The notes: generated by a model from the sequence alone, not told the origin. Positions 35,594 to 46,302 are shown, counted from the stretch's first letter. The stretch: 57,057 nucleotides of DNA from Legionella genomosp. 1 (GCA_945878975.1 CAMCUM010000013.1:1-57057); one strand, 5' to 3'. Numbers and translations are program-made.

Positions 35594-36322
35594 TTATAAA
35601 TCGCCATACAAATTTTGCAAGATACTGATTGCGGCGAGTGCAGCCGTTTCTGTTCTTAAGATCCTGGGTCCCAGGCGAATACTTTTTACTTGGTGTTGTT
35701 GGGCATAATCGCGTTCTTCTGGGCTGAAACCGCCTTCAGGTCCGATGAGAATTGCTAATTCAGCGCTGGGTTCGGTAATCTTGGGCCAGGATGTTTGTGC
35801 TTCGGGAGAGAGAAGCCATTGGTAGGTTGCTGTGCTTTGGCTGAGATAGTGTGCCAATGAGCAAGCGGGGTGGATGGTGGGAATTTGATTTCGACCAGAT
35901 TGCTCGCAGGCCGAGAGGGCGATGGCTTGCCATTGCTGGTGTTTTTTTTCTAAGCGTTGTGCATCCAGCCGTACAACACTGCGTTCGGTAAGCAATGGGG
36001 TCACAGAAGTTACACCTAATTCCACTGCTTTTTGAATGATCCATTCCATTTTATCGCCTTTGGCTAAGCTTTGTGCGAGATGGATTTGGCGTGGAGATTC
36101 GCGATTTGCTAAGGTCATCGTTTGGATGGTGGCTTGAATCTTCTTTTTTTGCACGGCACTCAAAACCGCCTGATATTCATAATTATTACCGCAAAATAAA
36201 GTGATCTGAGCTCCCACCGTTAAGCGTAAAACCAAGCCGACGTGTTGGACTGCGGTGTCTGAAAGGGTGATGGTTTGGCCTATTGCGTAATGGCCTGGTT
36301 GATAGATACGAATTGTTCTCAT
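35594..36322 (-). CDS. rsmE: 16S rRNA (uracil1498-N3)-methyltransferase
   Basis: The 242-residue protein begins MRTIRIYQPGHYAIGQTITL and contains KGDKMEWIIQKAVELGVTSV, PLLTERSVVR and ACEQSGRNQIP. The SPOUT trefoil-knot motifs LIGPEGGFSPEE and LGPRILRTETAALAAISIL are complete. It methylates U1498 at the decoding centre. The frame starts earlier at 36358, but ATG 36322 matches the family; neither has a clear ribosome-binding site. It diverges from fumC across about 90 bases. Confidence 0.94.
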   Translation of the reverse strand: MRTIRIYQPGHYAIGQTITLSDTAVQHVGLVLRLTVGAQITLFCGNNYEYQAVLSAVQKKKIQATIQTMTLANRESPRQIHLAQSLAKGDKMEWIIQKAVELGVTSVTPLLTERSVVRLDAQRLEKKHQQWQAIALSACEQSGRNQIPTIHPACSLAHYLSQSTATYQWLLSPEAQTSWPKITEPSAELAILIGPEGGFSPEERDYAQQHQVKSIRLGPRILRTETAALAAISILQNLYGDL

Positions 36323-36413
36323 TTTGCGGTTACTCAAGACAACCAAAAAGTCGTACATGCTATAAGTTTATGTTAAAATGCGCCTTTTTTATAGGTGTGA
36401 TGAGGAAATAACC

Positions 36414-37799
36414 ATGGCTGTGCGTTCTGAAACTGATAGCATGGGCGCGATTGATGTGCCTGCGGATAAATACTGGGGCGCTCAAACCGAGCGTTCTTTA
36501 CATCATTTTCATATTGGACATGATCGTATGCCAATTGAATTGGTTCATGCATTTGGGATTTTAAAAAAAGCGGCGGCTTTGACCAATCAAGCATTAGGTA
36601 AACTCCCTGCAGATAAAACAGCGTTGATTGTCAAAGCTGCTGATGAAGTCTGTGCTGGAAAATTAGATGCGCATTTCCCTTTGCATGTCTGGCAAACAGG
36701 CAGTGGTACGCAGACCAATATGAATGCCAATGAAGTCATTTCCAACCGGGCGATTGAATTATCCGGTGGGGCGATGGGTTCCAAAAAGCCCATTCATCCT
36801 AATGATGATGTGAATATGTCGCAATCCTCAAATGACACGTTTCCAACAGTGATGCACATTGCTTGTGCGCTAGGCATCCGGCAGAAGTTGATCCCAGCGG
36901 TGCAGAAATTGCGCGATGGTTTGGCTCAGAAAATGCGTGATTATCACGATATAATAAAAATCGGACGTACGCATTTACAAGATGCTGTGCCGATGACTTT
37001 GGGTCAAGAGTTTTCAGGTTATGTGGCGCAATTAGATGCTTGCATACGCCGGTTTGAGCATGTTTTACCTGAAATATATGAATTAGCTTTAGGTGGGACG
37101 GCTGTGGGAACAGGTTTGAATGCACCGCCCGAGTTTGCAGTGCGTGCTGCAGAGCAAATTGCTGCGTTGACAGGGTTGCCATTTTGTTCCGCACCGAATA
37201 AGTTTATGGCTTTGGCCGCGCATGAACCACTGGTTATGGGCCATGCTGTGATGAAGACATTGGCTTGTGCTTTGATGAAAATTGCCAATGATTTGCGCTG
37301 GTTGGGATCTGGCCCACGTTGTGGTTTGGGGGAATTGTCCTTGCCAGAAAATGAGCCAGGCTCTTCCATAATGCCCGGCAAAGTCAATCCTACTCAAGCA
37401 GAAGCGATGACAATGGTGTGTACGCAAGTGATGGGGTCGGATGTGACGGTGACCATTGCAGCCAGTCAGGGCAATTTTGAATTGAATGTCTTCAAACCCG
37501 TGATCATTTTCAATGTAATGAATTCTATTAATTTATTGGCAGATACCTGTACGTCATTCTTAACTTTTTGTGTAGAAGGTTTGCACCCTAATAAAAAAGT
37601 ACTCGCGCATAATGTTCAAAATTCTCTGATGCTGGTGACGGCTTTGAGTGAACATATTGGGTATGATAAAGCTGCGACCATCGCTAAGACGGCACATCAT
37701 GAAGATCTTTCACTGCGTGAAGCAGCAGTGAAACTGGGATTTTTAAGTGCCGAGCAGTTTGATCTGCTGGTGAGACCAGAAAATATGATTGGAAATTAG
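36414..37799 (+). CDS. fumC: Fumarate hydratase class II
   Basis: The 461-residue protein has the aspartase/fumarase signature [15 protein letters not shown], the substrate-binding [14 protein letters not shown] and the [18 protein letters not shown] block. It is the iron-independent, heat-stable fumarase of the citric acid cycle. The open frame begins at 36378, but ATG 36414 has TGAGGAAAT upstream and gives the usual N-terminus ([20 protein letters not shown]). It ends two bases before the TTG start of trmB, which suggests co-transcription. Confidence 0.96.
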   Translation: MAVRSETDSMGAIDVPADKYWGAQTERSLHHFHIGHDRMPIELVHAFGILKKAAALTNQALGKLPADKTALIVKAADEVCAGKLDAHFPLHVWQTGSGTQTNMNANEVISNRAIELSGGAMGSKKPIHPNDDVNMSQSSNDTFPTVMHIACALGIRQKLIPAVQKLRDGLAQKMRDYHDIIKIGRTHLQDAVPMTLGQEFSGYVAQLDACIRRFEHVLPEIYELALGGTAVGTGLNAPPEFAVRAAEQIAALTGLPFCSAPNKFMALAAHEPLVMGHAVMKTLACALMKIANDLRWLGSGPRCGLGELSLPENEPGSSIMPGKVNPTQAEAMTMVCTQVMGSDVTVTIAASQGNFELNVFKPVIIFNVMNSINLLADTCTSFLTFCVEGLHPNKKVLAHNVQNSLMLVTALSEHIGYDKAATIAKTAHHEDLSLREAAVKLGFLSAEQFDLLVRPENMIGN

Positions 37800-37801
37800 T
37801 C

Positions 37802-38470
37802 TTGGGTGCCATTAAAAGTTTTGTTATCCGTGCTGGGCGCTTGAGTCCTAGACAAAAACGCGGTTTGGATCAGTATCTACCTGATTATCAATTGGCTTTG
37901 ACTGATACTCCTTGGGATTGGAGCGAATGTTTTGGTCGAACTGCGGAGGTGGTCGTCGAGCTAGGTTTTGGCATGGGACACACCTTAGTGACACTGGCGC
38001 AAGAAAATCCGCAGCTCAATTTCCTAGGAATTGAAGTGCACAAAGCTGGGATTGGTAATCTGGCAATGACTTTGCATGAGCAAAAAATTGAAAATGTGCG
38101 GATTGCTCCCTACGATGCCTTAGAGGTTTTGCAGCGTGCGGTTGCTGCAGAATCGTTGGCTGGTATTAATATTTTCTTCCCAGATCCTTGGCCAAAAGCG
38201 CGACATAAAAAGCGGCGCTTGATTCAACCTGAATTTGTGCATTTGGTGGTAAGTCGGTTACGGTCAGGGGGTTGGATACATTTGGCAACTGATTGGGAAG
38301 ATTATGCATGGCAAATGTTGGATGTCTTAGCGCAAGATCCTGATTTGGTGAATCTTGATGAGAAAGGGGGCTTCACACCCAGGCCAGCATCGCGTCCTCT
38401 GACTAAGTTTGAACAGAGAGGATTGAATTTGGGTCACGCAGTTTGGGATCTGATTTTTCGGCGCAGATGA
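37802..38470 (+). CDS. trmB: tRNA (guanine46-N7)-methyltransferase
   Basis: The 222-residue enzyme has the SAM-binding VVVELGFGMGHTLVTLAQEN, the family motif NIFFPDPWPKARHKKRRLIQ and the end TKFEQRGLNLGHAVWDL. It makes m7G46 in the tRNA variable loop. The only start that fits is TTG at 37802, two bases after the fumC stop, giving M-GAIKSFVIRAGRLSPRQKRG. It is probably translated by coupling to fumC. Confidence 0.93.
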   Translation: MGAIKSFVIRAGRLSPRQKRGLDQYLPDYQLALTDTPWDWSECFGRTAEVVVELGFGMGHTLVTLAQENPQLNFLGIEVHKAGIGNLAMTLHEQKIENVRIAPYDALEVLQRAVAAESLAGINIFFPDPWPKARHKKRRLIQPEFVHLVVSRLRSGGWIHLATDWEDYAWQMLDVLAQDPDLVNLDEKGGFTPRPASRPLTKFEQRGLNLGHAVWDLIFRRR

Positions 38471-38508
38471 AAAAACCATCAAAAAATGTCGTGTTTTTTG
38501 AATCGTAG

Positions 38509-38535
38509 CCTTGATGCAGCGCAGCGTAATCAAGG
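38509..38535. repeat. Small palindromic repeat behind trmB
   Basis: CCTTGAT (38509-38515) pairs with ATCAAGG (38529-38535) around GCAGCGCAGCGTA. The form GTAGCC-TTGATG-CAGCGCAGCG-TAATCAAGG is that of a common dispersed bacterial repeat. A partial second copy (CCTTGATGAGGCTTGG) follows. It occupies the first part of the 410-base gap between trmB and hflK. Confidence 0.5.
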
Positions 38536-38596
38536 ATGATTTGGCTGAAACCTTGATGAGGCTTGGCTGGCGCTGTATTAATGCTAAGTTGCTTAG

Positions 38597-38754
38597 GGTC
38601 TGTTGACAATTCAGAGGCCTACGTCCCGCGGCTAGTTCTCGGGATCTAGTTCGATATTTATCGGAGCAATAAGGCTTTGTATTGTTCAATAGCCCTGGAT
38701 CCCGCCGACAAGCAGCGGGACGTAGGGTTTCTAGAGAGGAATTGTCAACAGACC
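38597..38754. mobile_element. 158-bp inverted-repeat element with TTAG target duplication (MITE)
   Basis: GGTCTGTTGACAATTC (38597-38612) and GAATTGTCAACAGACC (38739-38754) are perfect 16-base terminal inverted repeats. TTAG flanks both ends (38593-38596 and 38755-38758), a clean 4-base target duplication. Inside, CCTACGTCCCGC (38618-38629) pairs with GCGGGACGTAGG (38715-38726). No coding capacity was seen. The ends and target resemble IS5-superfamily elements, from which it may derive; the parent transposase is not in the window. Confidence 0.8.
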
Positions 38755-38880
38755 TTAGTATTTTCGCTTTTATTTCATACAAAGTATAAAAATATGGGAA
38801 AAAAGGCAGATGGTGGTTGCACAAATAGGGAAGACCCCATAAAATTCCCTTTACTAAATGTTATTATTATTGGAGCAGGC

Positions 38881-40047
38881 ATGGCTTGGAATGAGGATAA
38901 GGATCCTTGGGGTGGCAAATCGCAGCAACCGCCTGATTTGGACGAAGCGTTAAAACAACTGAAAGTAAAATTACAGAAGTTTTTTAACAAAAAAAAACAG
39001 GGTGGTTTTAATCCTGCTACGCCTGGAGGGGCTTCTTTTAAGCCTTCACCAAAAGGCGAGAAACTATTTGCTACCTCTGTGGCAGGTATCATTGTGTTGC
39101 TCTGGGCACTGTCGGGTATTTTTATTGTTGATCCTGCTGAACAAGCGGTGGTCATGCGTTTTGGAAAATATATACGCACAGTAGAAGCAGGACCTCATTG
39201 GATTCCAAGATTGATTGAATCCAAACATGTTTTGAATGTGGAACGTGTTTCTGATTACTCCTATTCCGCACAGATGCTGACAAAAGATGAAAATTTGGTT
39301 TCCGTTGCGGTAGCAGTGCAATATCGGATTGGAGATTTGCAGGAGTATTTGTTTAATGTTGCCGATGTGGAAGAGAGCTTACAACAAGCAACTTCCAGCG
39401 CATTACGCCAAGTAGTGGGTACGACAACATTAGATCAGTTGATTACCGAAGGTCGCGATGCATGGGGATCGAATGTACATGATTCGTTGGTGAAGATCCT
39501 TGCGCGTTATAAGACAGGGTTTGTGATAGTGAACGTATCGCCACAACCGGCGCGTGCGCCTGAACCTGTGCAAGATGCTTTTGATGATGCTATCAAAGCT
39601 CAGGAAGATGAAAAGCGCTTTAAAGAACAAGCGGGCGCTTACGCTGCTCGAGTGGTTCCTATCGCAGAGGGGGGCGCTACACGGATACTCGAAGAGGCCA
39701 AAGCATTTGAGCAGCAAGTCGTGTTGAATGCGACGGGTGAGACAGCGGAATTTTTGCAATTATTACCAGAGTATTTACATAACCCCTATGTTTTGCAAGA
39801 AAGAATGTACCTAGATACTATGGAGCGTATTTTGCAAAAAAGTACCAAAGTGGTTGTCGATGGGAAATCTAATCCTATATTGTACCTCCCCATTGATAAA
39901 ATGATGCCAAATCGTGAAGCAGACGCAAATGTTTCTAAATCGGATATGGCGATGCAAACAGCCAATGCGCCCAGCGATACGAATACAACGTTTTTGGATG
40001 GACGATCTGTGGATAGGCCTACGGTACATGAAGGGGGAACCAATTGA
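38881..40047 (+). CDS. hflK: FtsH protease modulator HflK
   Basis: The 388-residue protein begins MAWNEDKDPWGGKSQQPPDL, has one membrane helix (LFATSVAGIIVLLWALSGIF, about 64-84), and then the SPFH/band-7 domain (VDPAEQAVVMRFGKYIRTVE, QATSSALRQVVGTTTLDQLI). With HflC it forms a cage around FtsH in the inner membrane. The frame is open back to 38677 but that part runs through the inverted-repeat element; ATG 38881 has TTGGAG. The stop overlaps hflC by one base. Confidence 0.94.
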   Translation: MAWNEDKDPWGGKSQQPPDLDEALKQLKVKLQKFFNKKKQGGFNPATPGGASFKPSPKGEKLFATSVAGIIVLLWALSGIFIVDPAEQAVVMRFGKYIRTVEAGPHWIPRLIESKHVLNVERVSDYSYSAQMLTKDENLVSVAVAVQYRIGDLQEYLFNVADVEESLQQATSSALRQVVGTTTLDQLITEGRDAWGSNVHDSLVKILARYKTGFVIVNVSPQPARAPEPVQDAFDDAIKAQEDEKRFKEQAGAYAARVVPIAEGGATRILEEAKAFEQQVVLNATGETAEFLQLLPEYLHNPYVLQERMYLDTMERILQKSTKVVVDGKSNPILYLPIDKMMPNREADANVSKSDMAMQTANAPSDTNTTFLDGRSVDRPTVHEGGTN

Positions 40048-40958
40048 TGAAAACAAGTAAGATGTTGATGAGTGCTCTGTTGGTTTTCATCGTGTTGCTC
40101 GGTGCAAGTGCTTTGTTTACTGTTAAGCAAGGTCAGCACGGTATCGTGCTCCGTTTAGGACGTTTGGTGATGGATCCTAAGACCAATGTTTGCATGATAT
40201 TGGCGCCTGGATTACATGTGAAATGGCCTTTGGTGGAAAGTGTGAGAATTTTTGATACACGGATTCAAACATTAGATATCAAATCATCACGGATTGTGAC
40301 CAAAGAAAAGAAAGATGTGATGGTAGATTATTATGTGAAGTGGAACATTGAAGATTTATCCCGTTACTTCAAAGCGACCGGTGGTAGTGCATTCAAAGCA
40401 GAAACTTTATTAGAACAGCAATTGAATACATCATTGCGTGCGCAGTTCGGTAAAAGAACCATTTCTGATGTAGTGTCTGGAGGTCGCGATGATGTCATGG
40501 ATGTATTGCGTGAGCGGGCTGAGCTTCAAGCAGGGGAATTGGGTATTCACGTTGTAGATGTGCGCATCAAGGGGATTGAATTACCTGCAAACACAAGTAA
40601 TGCTATTTACCAAAGAATGCGAGCGGATATGCAAAAAATTGCCAACCATCATCGAGCAGATGGGCATGCGCAGGCAGAAGCGATTTCAGCTGAAGCGGAT
40701 GCAAAAGTTACTGTTCTTTTGGCAACAGCGCGTAGTGAAGGGCAAATTATACGTGCTCGCGGTCAAGCGCAAGCTGCGTCGATTTATGCGGATGCGTTTG
40801 GTAAAAACAAAGAGTTCTTTGCTTTTTACCGAAGCTTACATGCTTATGAAGGCAGTTTTACCTCTAAGCAAGATATATTGGTTTTAGACCCCAACAGTAG
40901 CTTTTTTAATTATTTCCGTAATATACATGGTGGGGAGAAGTCTGTGGCGGCGCCTTAA
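40047..40958 (+). CDS. hflC: FtsH protease modulator HflC
   Basis: The 303-residue protein starts with a membrane helix (LMSALLVFIVLLGASALFTV), then the SPFH domain (KQGQHGIVLRLGRLVMDPKT, GLHVKWPLVESVRIFDTRIQ, RAQFGKRTISDVVSGGRDDV) and a helical C-terminal part rich in Ala and Gln. AAGGGGGAAC precedes the start. The hflK-hflC-purA order is a gammaproteobacterial trait; hfq and hflX, the usual upstream genes, are not here. Confidence 0.95.
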   Translation: MKTSKMLMSALLVFIVLLGASALFTVKQGQHGIVLRLGRLVMDPKTNVCMILAPGLHVKWPLVESVRIFDTRIQTLDIKSSRIVTKEKKDVMVDYYVKWNIEDLSRYFKATGGSAFKAETLLEQQLNTSLRAQFGKRTISDVVSGGRDDVMDVLRERAELQAGELGIHVVDVRIKGIELPANTSNAIYQRMRADMQKIANHHRADGHAQAEAISAEADAKVTVLLATARSEGQIIRARGQAQAASIYADAFGKNKEFFAFYRSLHAYEGSFTSKQDILVLDPNSSFFNYFRNIHGGEKSVAAP

Positions 40959-41024
40959 GGCCTGTTCTTGAGTGCGCTCTGCTGCATATTTGATTGAAAC
41001 ATGAATGAATTAGGAATCGAGTGA

Positions 41025-42350
<1,326 letters not shown>

Positions 42351-42358
42351 GGTAGAAG

Positions 42359-42808
42359 ATGTTGAGACGTATCGGTTTGGTTGTTTGTTTATGTTTTAGC
42401 ATGGTTGCTGTTGTAAATGCGCAGGACACGATGGCAGAGGATATTTTAGTTTATATTAATCAATTTCGGGTACGCCAAGGATTGTCCAAATTACAGATGA
42501 ATCCTATTTTGAATGCAGAAGCTGCGCGTCATAGTGCAGATATGGCTACGCATCGGGTGGCTTTTGGACACGATGGTTTCGAGCACCGCATGCAGGATTT
42601 ACACACAAAAATTGAGAATGCACAAGGTGGGGCTGAAAATGTGGCTTATAACTATCAGAGCGCTAAAATAGTAGCAGAAGGTTGGATTAAGAGCCCTGGT
42701 CATCGTCGTAATATTCTGGGGCAATACAATCAGACCGGGATTGGCATTGTGCGCGACAAATTAGGCAGGCCGTATTATACCCAGCTGTTTTTAAAATCAT
42801 TGGGTTGA
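42359..42808 (+). CDS. Secreted CAP/SCP-domain protein
   Basis: The 149-residue protein has a signal peptide (MLRRIGLVVCLCFSMVAVVN-A) and a compact CAP domain: ILVYINQFRVRQGLSKLQMN, AEAARHSADMATH (with a conserved histidine), GGAENVAYNY and WIKSPGHRRNILGQYNQTGI. This is the YkwD-like bacterial branch of the CRISP/SCP superfamily. Its biochemical role is unknown in most bacteria. The conserved His and Glu residues are present. GAGGTAGAAG lies before the ATG, and purA ends 8 bases upstream. Confidence 0.88.
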   Translation: MLRRIGLVVCLCFSMVAVVNAQDTMAEDILVYINQFRVRQGLSKLQMNPILNAEAARHSADMATHRVAFGHDGFEHRMQDLHTKIENAQGGAENVAYNYQSAKIVAEGWIKSPGHRRNILGQYNQTGIGIVRDKLGRPYYTQLFLKSLG

Positions 42809-42858
42809 TGTTTTGTGTATTTTTTGACGCTCGGTGAAGCGTCAGATTTGAGCACAGG

Positions 42859-42932
42859 TTGAACGAACAGCCTCCTGAAAAAGCCCAGCATACATAGGTA
42901 TGTGAGCATTTTTCAGGAGGCTGTTTGTTCAA
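42859..42932. repeat. Long 74-base hairpin between convergent genes
   Basis: TTGAACGAACAGCCTCCTGA (from 42859) continued by AAAAGC pairs with its inverse ending at 42932 over about 25 bases with one mismatch and one offset base. The inner CATAC/GTATG also pairs. It lies between the convergent CAP and Hpt genes and is symmetrical, so it would form the same hairpin in RNA of both strands. There is no T-run and no target duplication. Confidence 0.75.
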
Positions 42933-42972
42933 AACTCGCTAAATATGCCGTTTCCTTGAAAGGTGCGGATAG

Positions 42973-43410
42973 TTAAGATGTTTTTTGCGTGATGACTTTT
43001 TCTAATGCTTGTTGTGTTTCATGCATCGTGTGGATGATTTGTTGATACAATGACTCTAATAAGAGTGTCTGTCCACTGAGGTGATACGTTTCGAAGTGTT
43101 GGCATGCATGCTGCAATCTGATTAGTCCAGTATAAATTGAGCCACCTTTCATTTTATGCGCTAATTTTTCAATGGTTTCCCAATCAGTTTGAGCGTACGC
43201 TCGGATATAAGCACTGTGTTCATTTGGAAACTCTTGCTCAAGGAGCGTGTGCAGGATTGTGATGAACAATGTTTCATCAGCATTCATATTTCTTAAACCG
43301 GATTCAATATCTATCAGTGGGAAAGGGTGGAGCGCAAAGAGATACTTCTCATTTTCTGATAGCTTTGTGGGTGGCGTATAATGACGGGTGGTGTGGTTAT
43401 TTGTCTGCAT
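42973..43410 (-). CDS. Hpt-domain phosphotransfer protein
   Basis: The 145-residue protein has a C-terminal Hpt domain: DETLFITILHTLLEQEFPNE, then the phosphorylatable histidine in EKLAHKMKGGSIYTGLIRLQ, and a last helix LESLYQQIIHTMHETQQALE. Such domains relay phosphate between hybrid kinases and response regulators. No receiver or kinase domain is fused, and no partner gene is adjacent. ATG 43410 has GGGAGG upstream, which decides the start over the longer frame to 43437. The N-terminal 40 residues are polar without known motif. Confidence 0.82.
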   Translation of the reverse strand: MQTNNHTTRHYTPPTKLSENEKYLFALHPFPLIDIESGLRNMNADETLFITILHTLLEQEFPNEHSAYIRAYAQTDWETIEKLAHKMKGGSIYTGLIRLQHACQHFETYHLSGQTLLLESLYQQIIHTMHETQQALEKVITQKTS

Positions 43411-43557
43411 AGCGACCCTCCCAAATACGATAAACATGTTCGTTCATTGTGACGCGATGTATGGCCGTCGTCAATCTGTTTACGAAAACAGGTGCAATTT
43501 GTCTCAAATCTTGGTATTATACTGACCAGTTTTTACATTGATTTATCAGGATATCGT

Positions 43558-45237
43558 ATGACTCTTTTTTCGGAATTACAATTATCTCCCCGGTTGTTGC
43601 AAGCAGTAAGTGATTTGGGGTTTCAAACACCTTCTCCAATTCAACAACAGACTATTCCCGGAATGTTACAAAAACGCGATATGATCGCGTTGGCCCAAAC
43701 AGGAACTGGCAAGACCGCGGCATTTGCTCTCCCTATTTTAGAAAATCTGGTGCTTGAGACGACAGCACCGCAAGCCTTGGTTCTGGCCCCAACGCGAGAA
43801 TTAGCGATTCAAGTTGGATCACATTTTGAAGCACTGGGTACACATCTGCCTGGCTTGCAAGTCACCGTTATTTGTGGTGGACAAGATTATCGCCCGCAAT
43901 TAAAAAAATTGCGAGACGGCGCTCATGTTGTAGTGGGTACCCCAGGCCGAATTTTGGACCATTTAGAACGTGGTACTTTAAAATTGGACCAATTACGTAC
44001 TTTGATTTTAGACGAAGCAGATGAAATGTTACGGATGGGATTTATCGAAGACGTTGAAACTGTTTTGAAACAATTACCGACAGAAAGGCAAATTGCATTG
44101 TTTTCTGCAACCATGCCACCTAGGATTCGACAAATTGCTAAGCAATATTTGCGAGATCCCTTATCAGTAGAGATTCGTGAAGCGACTGCGACTGTAAAAA
44201 GCATTGAGCAGCGATTCGTGATGACAGGACAAGGACAAAAACAGAATACGTTGCTGCGGTTTTTGGCTGTCGAAGACTATCAAGGTGTGATTGTGTTTGT
44301 ACGTACTAAAACCAGCGCAGAAGAAGTTGCAGAAGGGTTGATTGCGCAAGGATATCGCGCTGTGGCTATTCATGGCGATATTTCACAGGCTTTGCGTGAA
44401 CGAATTATTGCGCAATTTAAACAAGGCGTGATTGATATTTTAGTGGCCACAGATGTCGCAGCGCGTGGATTAGATGTGGAGCGAGTCACTCATGTGATCA
44501 ATTATGATATGGCGCATGATTGCGAAACGTATGTCCATCGTATCGGGCGTACTGGGCGTGCTGGTCGTTCTGGCGTGACAATATTATTTGTGACACCACG
44601 TGAAAGCCGCATGTTGGCTATGATCGAACGTCATACGCGACAAAAGATTGAAAAGGTGTCTGCACCGTATGACGGTATGATTCAAAAAGCGCGTGAACAG
44701 CGGGTTAAACAGAAAATAACCGATCGCTTGGCGCATGAGCATATTGCTGCGTATCAACAGATTATTGATACTTATTTACAAGAAAATCCTGATGTCACAG
44801 CGCGTGACGTTGCAGCCGCACTGCTTTTAGAAGTGCATCAAGATAAGCCTTGGGCTCAGACGTTACCTTCTATGAAAACAGAGTCTCACGAAGCGCCATC
44901 CCGTGTACGAGCAGAGCGTGGTTCATTTTCACGAACTCGCACAACGGAACGACCTGTTGCGCGCGCGCAGCGTGCGGCGCCGAGTGGTGATTTTCATCAG
45001 CAAGAATTATTTCGGATTGATATAGGTAGGGTGCATGGTGTCAGACCTGGCAATATTGTTGGAGCGATTGCAAATGAAGCAGGTCTGCAAAGTCGTGATA
45101 TCACTGCTTTGAAAATTCATGATGATCATTCTACTGTGCGGTTACCAAAAGGTATGGCGCAAGAAATCATTCATAAATTAAACAGAGCTTGGATTTGTGG
45201 ACGTCAATTAAATTTGACGGTTGTGGGTTCAAATTAG
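43558..45237 (+). CDS. deaD: DEAD-box ATP-dependent RNA helicase (CsdA/DeaD type)
   Basis: The 559-residue protein has the Q motif (FQTPSPIQQQTIPGM), Walker A AQTGTGKTAAFALP, PTRELA, DEAD in LILDEADEMLRMG, SAT in FSATMPPR, and HRIGRTGRAGR. A C-terminal DbpA-type RNA-binding domain follows (IGRVHGVRPGNIVGAIANEA). DeaD helps 50S assembly and mRNA decay in the cold. The linker (about residues 440-490) is rich in Arg, Ser and Glu. ATG 43558 gives the family start MTLFSELQLSPRLLQAVSDL; the frame upstream to 43492 has no support. Confidence 0.94.
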   Translation: MTLFSELQLSPRLLQAVSDLGFQTPSPIQQQTIPGMLQKRDMIALAQTGTGKTAAFALPILENLVLETTAPQALVLAPTRELAIQVGSHFEALGTHLPGLQVTVICGGQDYRPQLKKLRDGAHVVVGTPGRILDHLERGTLKLDQLRTLILDEADEMLRMGFIEDVETVLKQLPTERQIALFSATMPPRIRQIAKQYLRDPLSVEIREATATVKSIEQRFVMTGQGQKQNTLLRFLAVEDYQGVIVFVRTKTSAEEVAEGLIAQGYRAVAIHGDISQALRERIIAQFKQGVIDILVATDVAARGLDVERVTHVINYDMAHDCETYVHRIGRTGRAGRSGVTILFVTPRESRMLAMIERHTRQKIEKVSAPYDGMIQKAREQRVKQKITDRLAHEHIAAYQQIIDTYLQENPDVTARDVAAALLLEVHQDKPWAQTLPSMKTESHEAPSRVRAERGSFSRTRTTERPVARAQRAAPSGDFHQQELFRIDIGRVHGVRPGNIVGAIANEAGLQSRDITALKIHDDHSTVRLPKGMAQEIIHKLNRAWICGRQLNLTVVGSN

Positions 45238-45306
45238 GGTTTGAAGTTCATGGAACGACGGATGGATAGTAGTATTTTGACTATTGTTATAAAACTGCTT
45301 AATCAT

Positions 45307-45391
45307 CCGTCTTTGCGATCACTAGAGAAGCAATCTAGTGGCCTTCTCAATGGCAGGCCATTGGATTGCTGCACTTCGTTTGCAAAGACGG
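45307..45391. repeat. Palindromic repeat between deaD and the GDSL esterase
   Basis: CCGTCTTTGC (45307-45316) and GCAAAGACGG (45382-45391) are perfect inverted ends. GAAGCAATC pairs with GATTGCT inside, and GGCC-TTCTCAATGGCA-GGCC forms the centre. It resembles the dispersed repeat CGTCATTGCGAGC...GAAGCAATC seen in many bacteria. An open frame on + runs through it into the esterase gene, so the true start of that gene was placed behind it. Confidence 0.7.
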
Positions 45392-45414
45392 TATTTACCG
45401 GTATTTTTTTAAAA

Positions 45415-46257
45415 ATGACTAAAGTCCGGCATGTAACATGCTTTCTTTTGTGGTTTTCAGTCGCTGTTGGGGCTCATCCCATCTCCCAACTTGTTATTTT
45501 TGGGGATAGTTTGTCCGACAGTGGCAATAGCTATGAATATACTCATCACCAAAAACCACCTTCACCCATATATTATCAAGGGCGTTATAGTAATGGCCCG
45601 ATTTGGGTTGATTATGTGCGAGATCAGCTGACATCACATCCGGTGCTGTTGAATTATGCTTTTGGTGGAGCGGGTGTGTTACAAAGCCAACCCAATGCAT
45701 TTACTTTAAGTCAGGAAGTGGATAGTTACTTACTGGCACATCAGACGCCTCCTGAATCAAACAGTTGGTTTGTGATGTGGATAGGTGCAAATGATTATTT
45801 GTTGCATCCTGATGCTACGCCGGCTACGGCGAATAAGGTGGTGACAGAGATCGAACGCAATGCATTGCGTTTGGCGCAACATGGTGCGCAGCATATCATT
45901 ATCTTAGCGTTACCAGCTTTAGGCCGCTCTCCTTTCGCCCAAGATTTGGATTTACAGATTCAGCTGTCTGCTATATCTGAGAAGCATAATTACTTGCTTA
46001 AGGACCGTGTGGCACAATTACAAACAAAATTTCCAAAAATAGATTGGCAGTATAGGGATGTTAATCAAGTATTGGTTCATCTCGTGTCACATCCCAAGCA
46101 ATATGGCATGACTCATATTGCAAAGCGTTGTCTTGAACCTGGAACAGGTCATCACAAAGTGGATTGTTCTGGGTATGTATTTTTCGACCAATTTCATCCC
46201 ACTACTCAGGTACATAAGTTGTTCGCTCAACGCTTTATTTTAGATACTAATCGCTAA
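45415..46257 (+). CDS. Secreted GDSL-type lipase/acyltransferase (PlaA-like)
   Basis: The 280-residue protein has a signal peptide (VTCFLLWFSVAVGAHPIS) and the SGNH blocks in order: GDSL (VIFGDSLSDSGNS), Gly block (YAFGGAGV), GAND (WIGANDYLL) and Asp-His (FFDQFHPT). It is close to the Legionella PlaA/PlaC lysophospholipase and glycerophospholipid-cholesterol acyltransferase group, which acts on host membranes, but substrate cannot be read off. ATG 45415 is chosen because it starts the signal peptide and avoids the repeat upstream. A C-terminal cysteine pair (KRCLEPGTGHHKVDCSGYVF) may form a disulfide as in that group. Confidence 0.85.
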   Translation: MTKVRHVTCFLLWFSVAVGAHPISQLVIFGDSLSDSGNSYEYTHHQKPPSPIYYQGRYSNGPIWVDYVRDQLTSHPVLLNYAFGGAGVLQSQPNAFTLSQEVDSYLLAHQTPPESNSWFVMWIGANDYLLHPDATPATANKVVTEIERNALRLAQHGAQHIIILALPALGRSPFAQDLDLQIQLSAISEKHNYLLKDRVAQLQTKFPKIDWQYRDVNQVLVHLVSHPKQYGMTHIAKRCLEPGTGHHKVDCSGYVFFDQFHPTTQVHKLFAQRFILDTNR

Positions 46258-46302
46258 TGGGTTTTAATATTTGAGGCAATTCGGTTTTTTATAGGTAGAA
46301 AC

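Noticed and set aside
36799-37427. Overlapping minus-strand open frames in fumC
   Set aside because: Three mutually overlapping frames opposite a complete fumarase; none has a start signal or family pattern.
38677-38880. Longer HflK start
   Set aside because: The upstream codons translate the end of the MITE and a non-conserved gap; ATG 38881 has GGAG and gives the family N-terminus.
45241-45414. N-terminal extension of the GDSL esterase in the same frame
   Set aside because: The extra 58 codons read through a palindromic repeat, begin with TTG and precede a perfect signal peptide at 45415.
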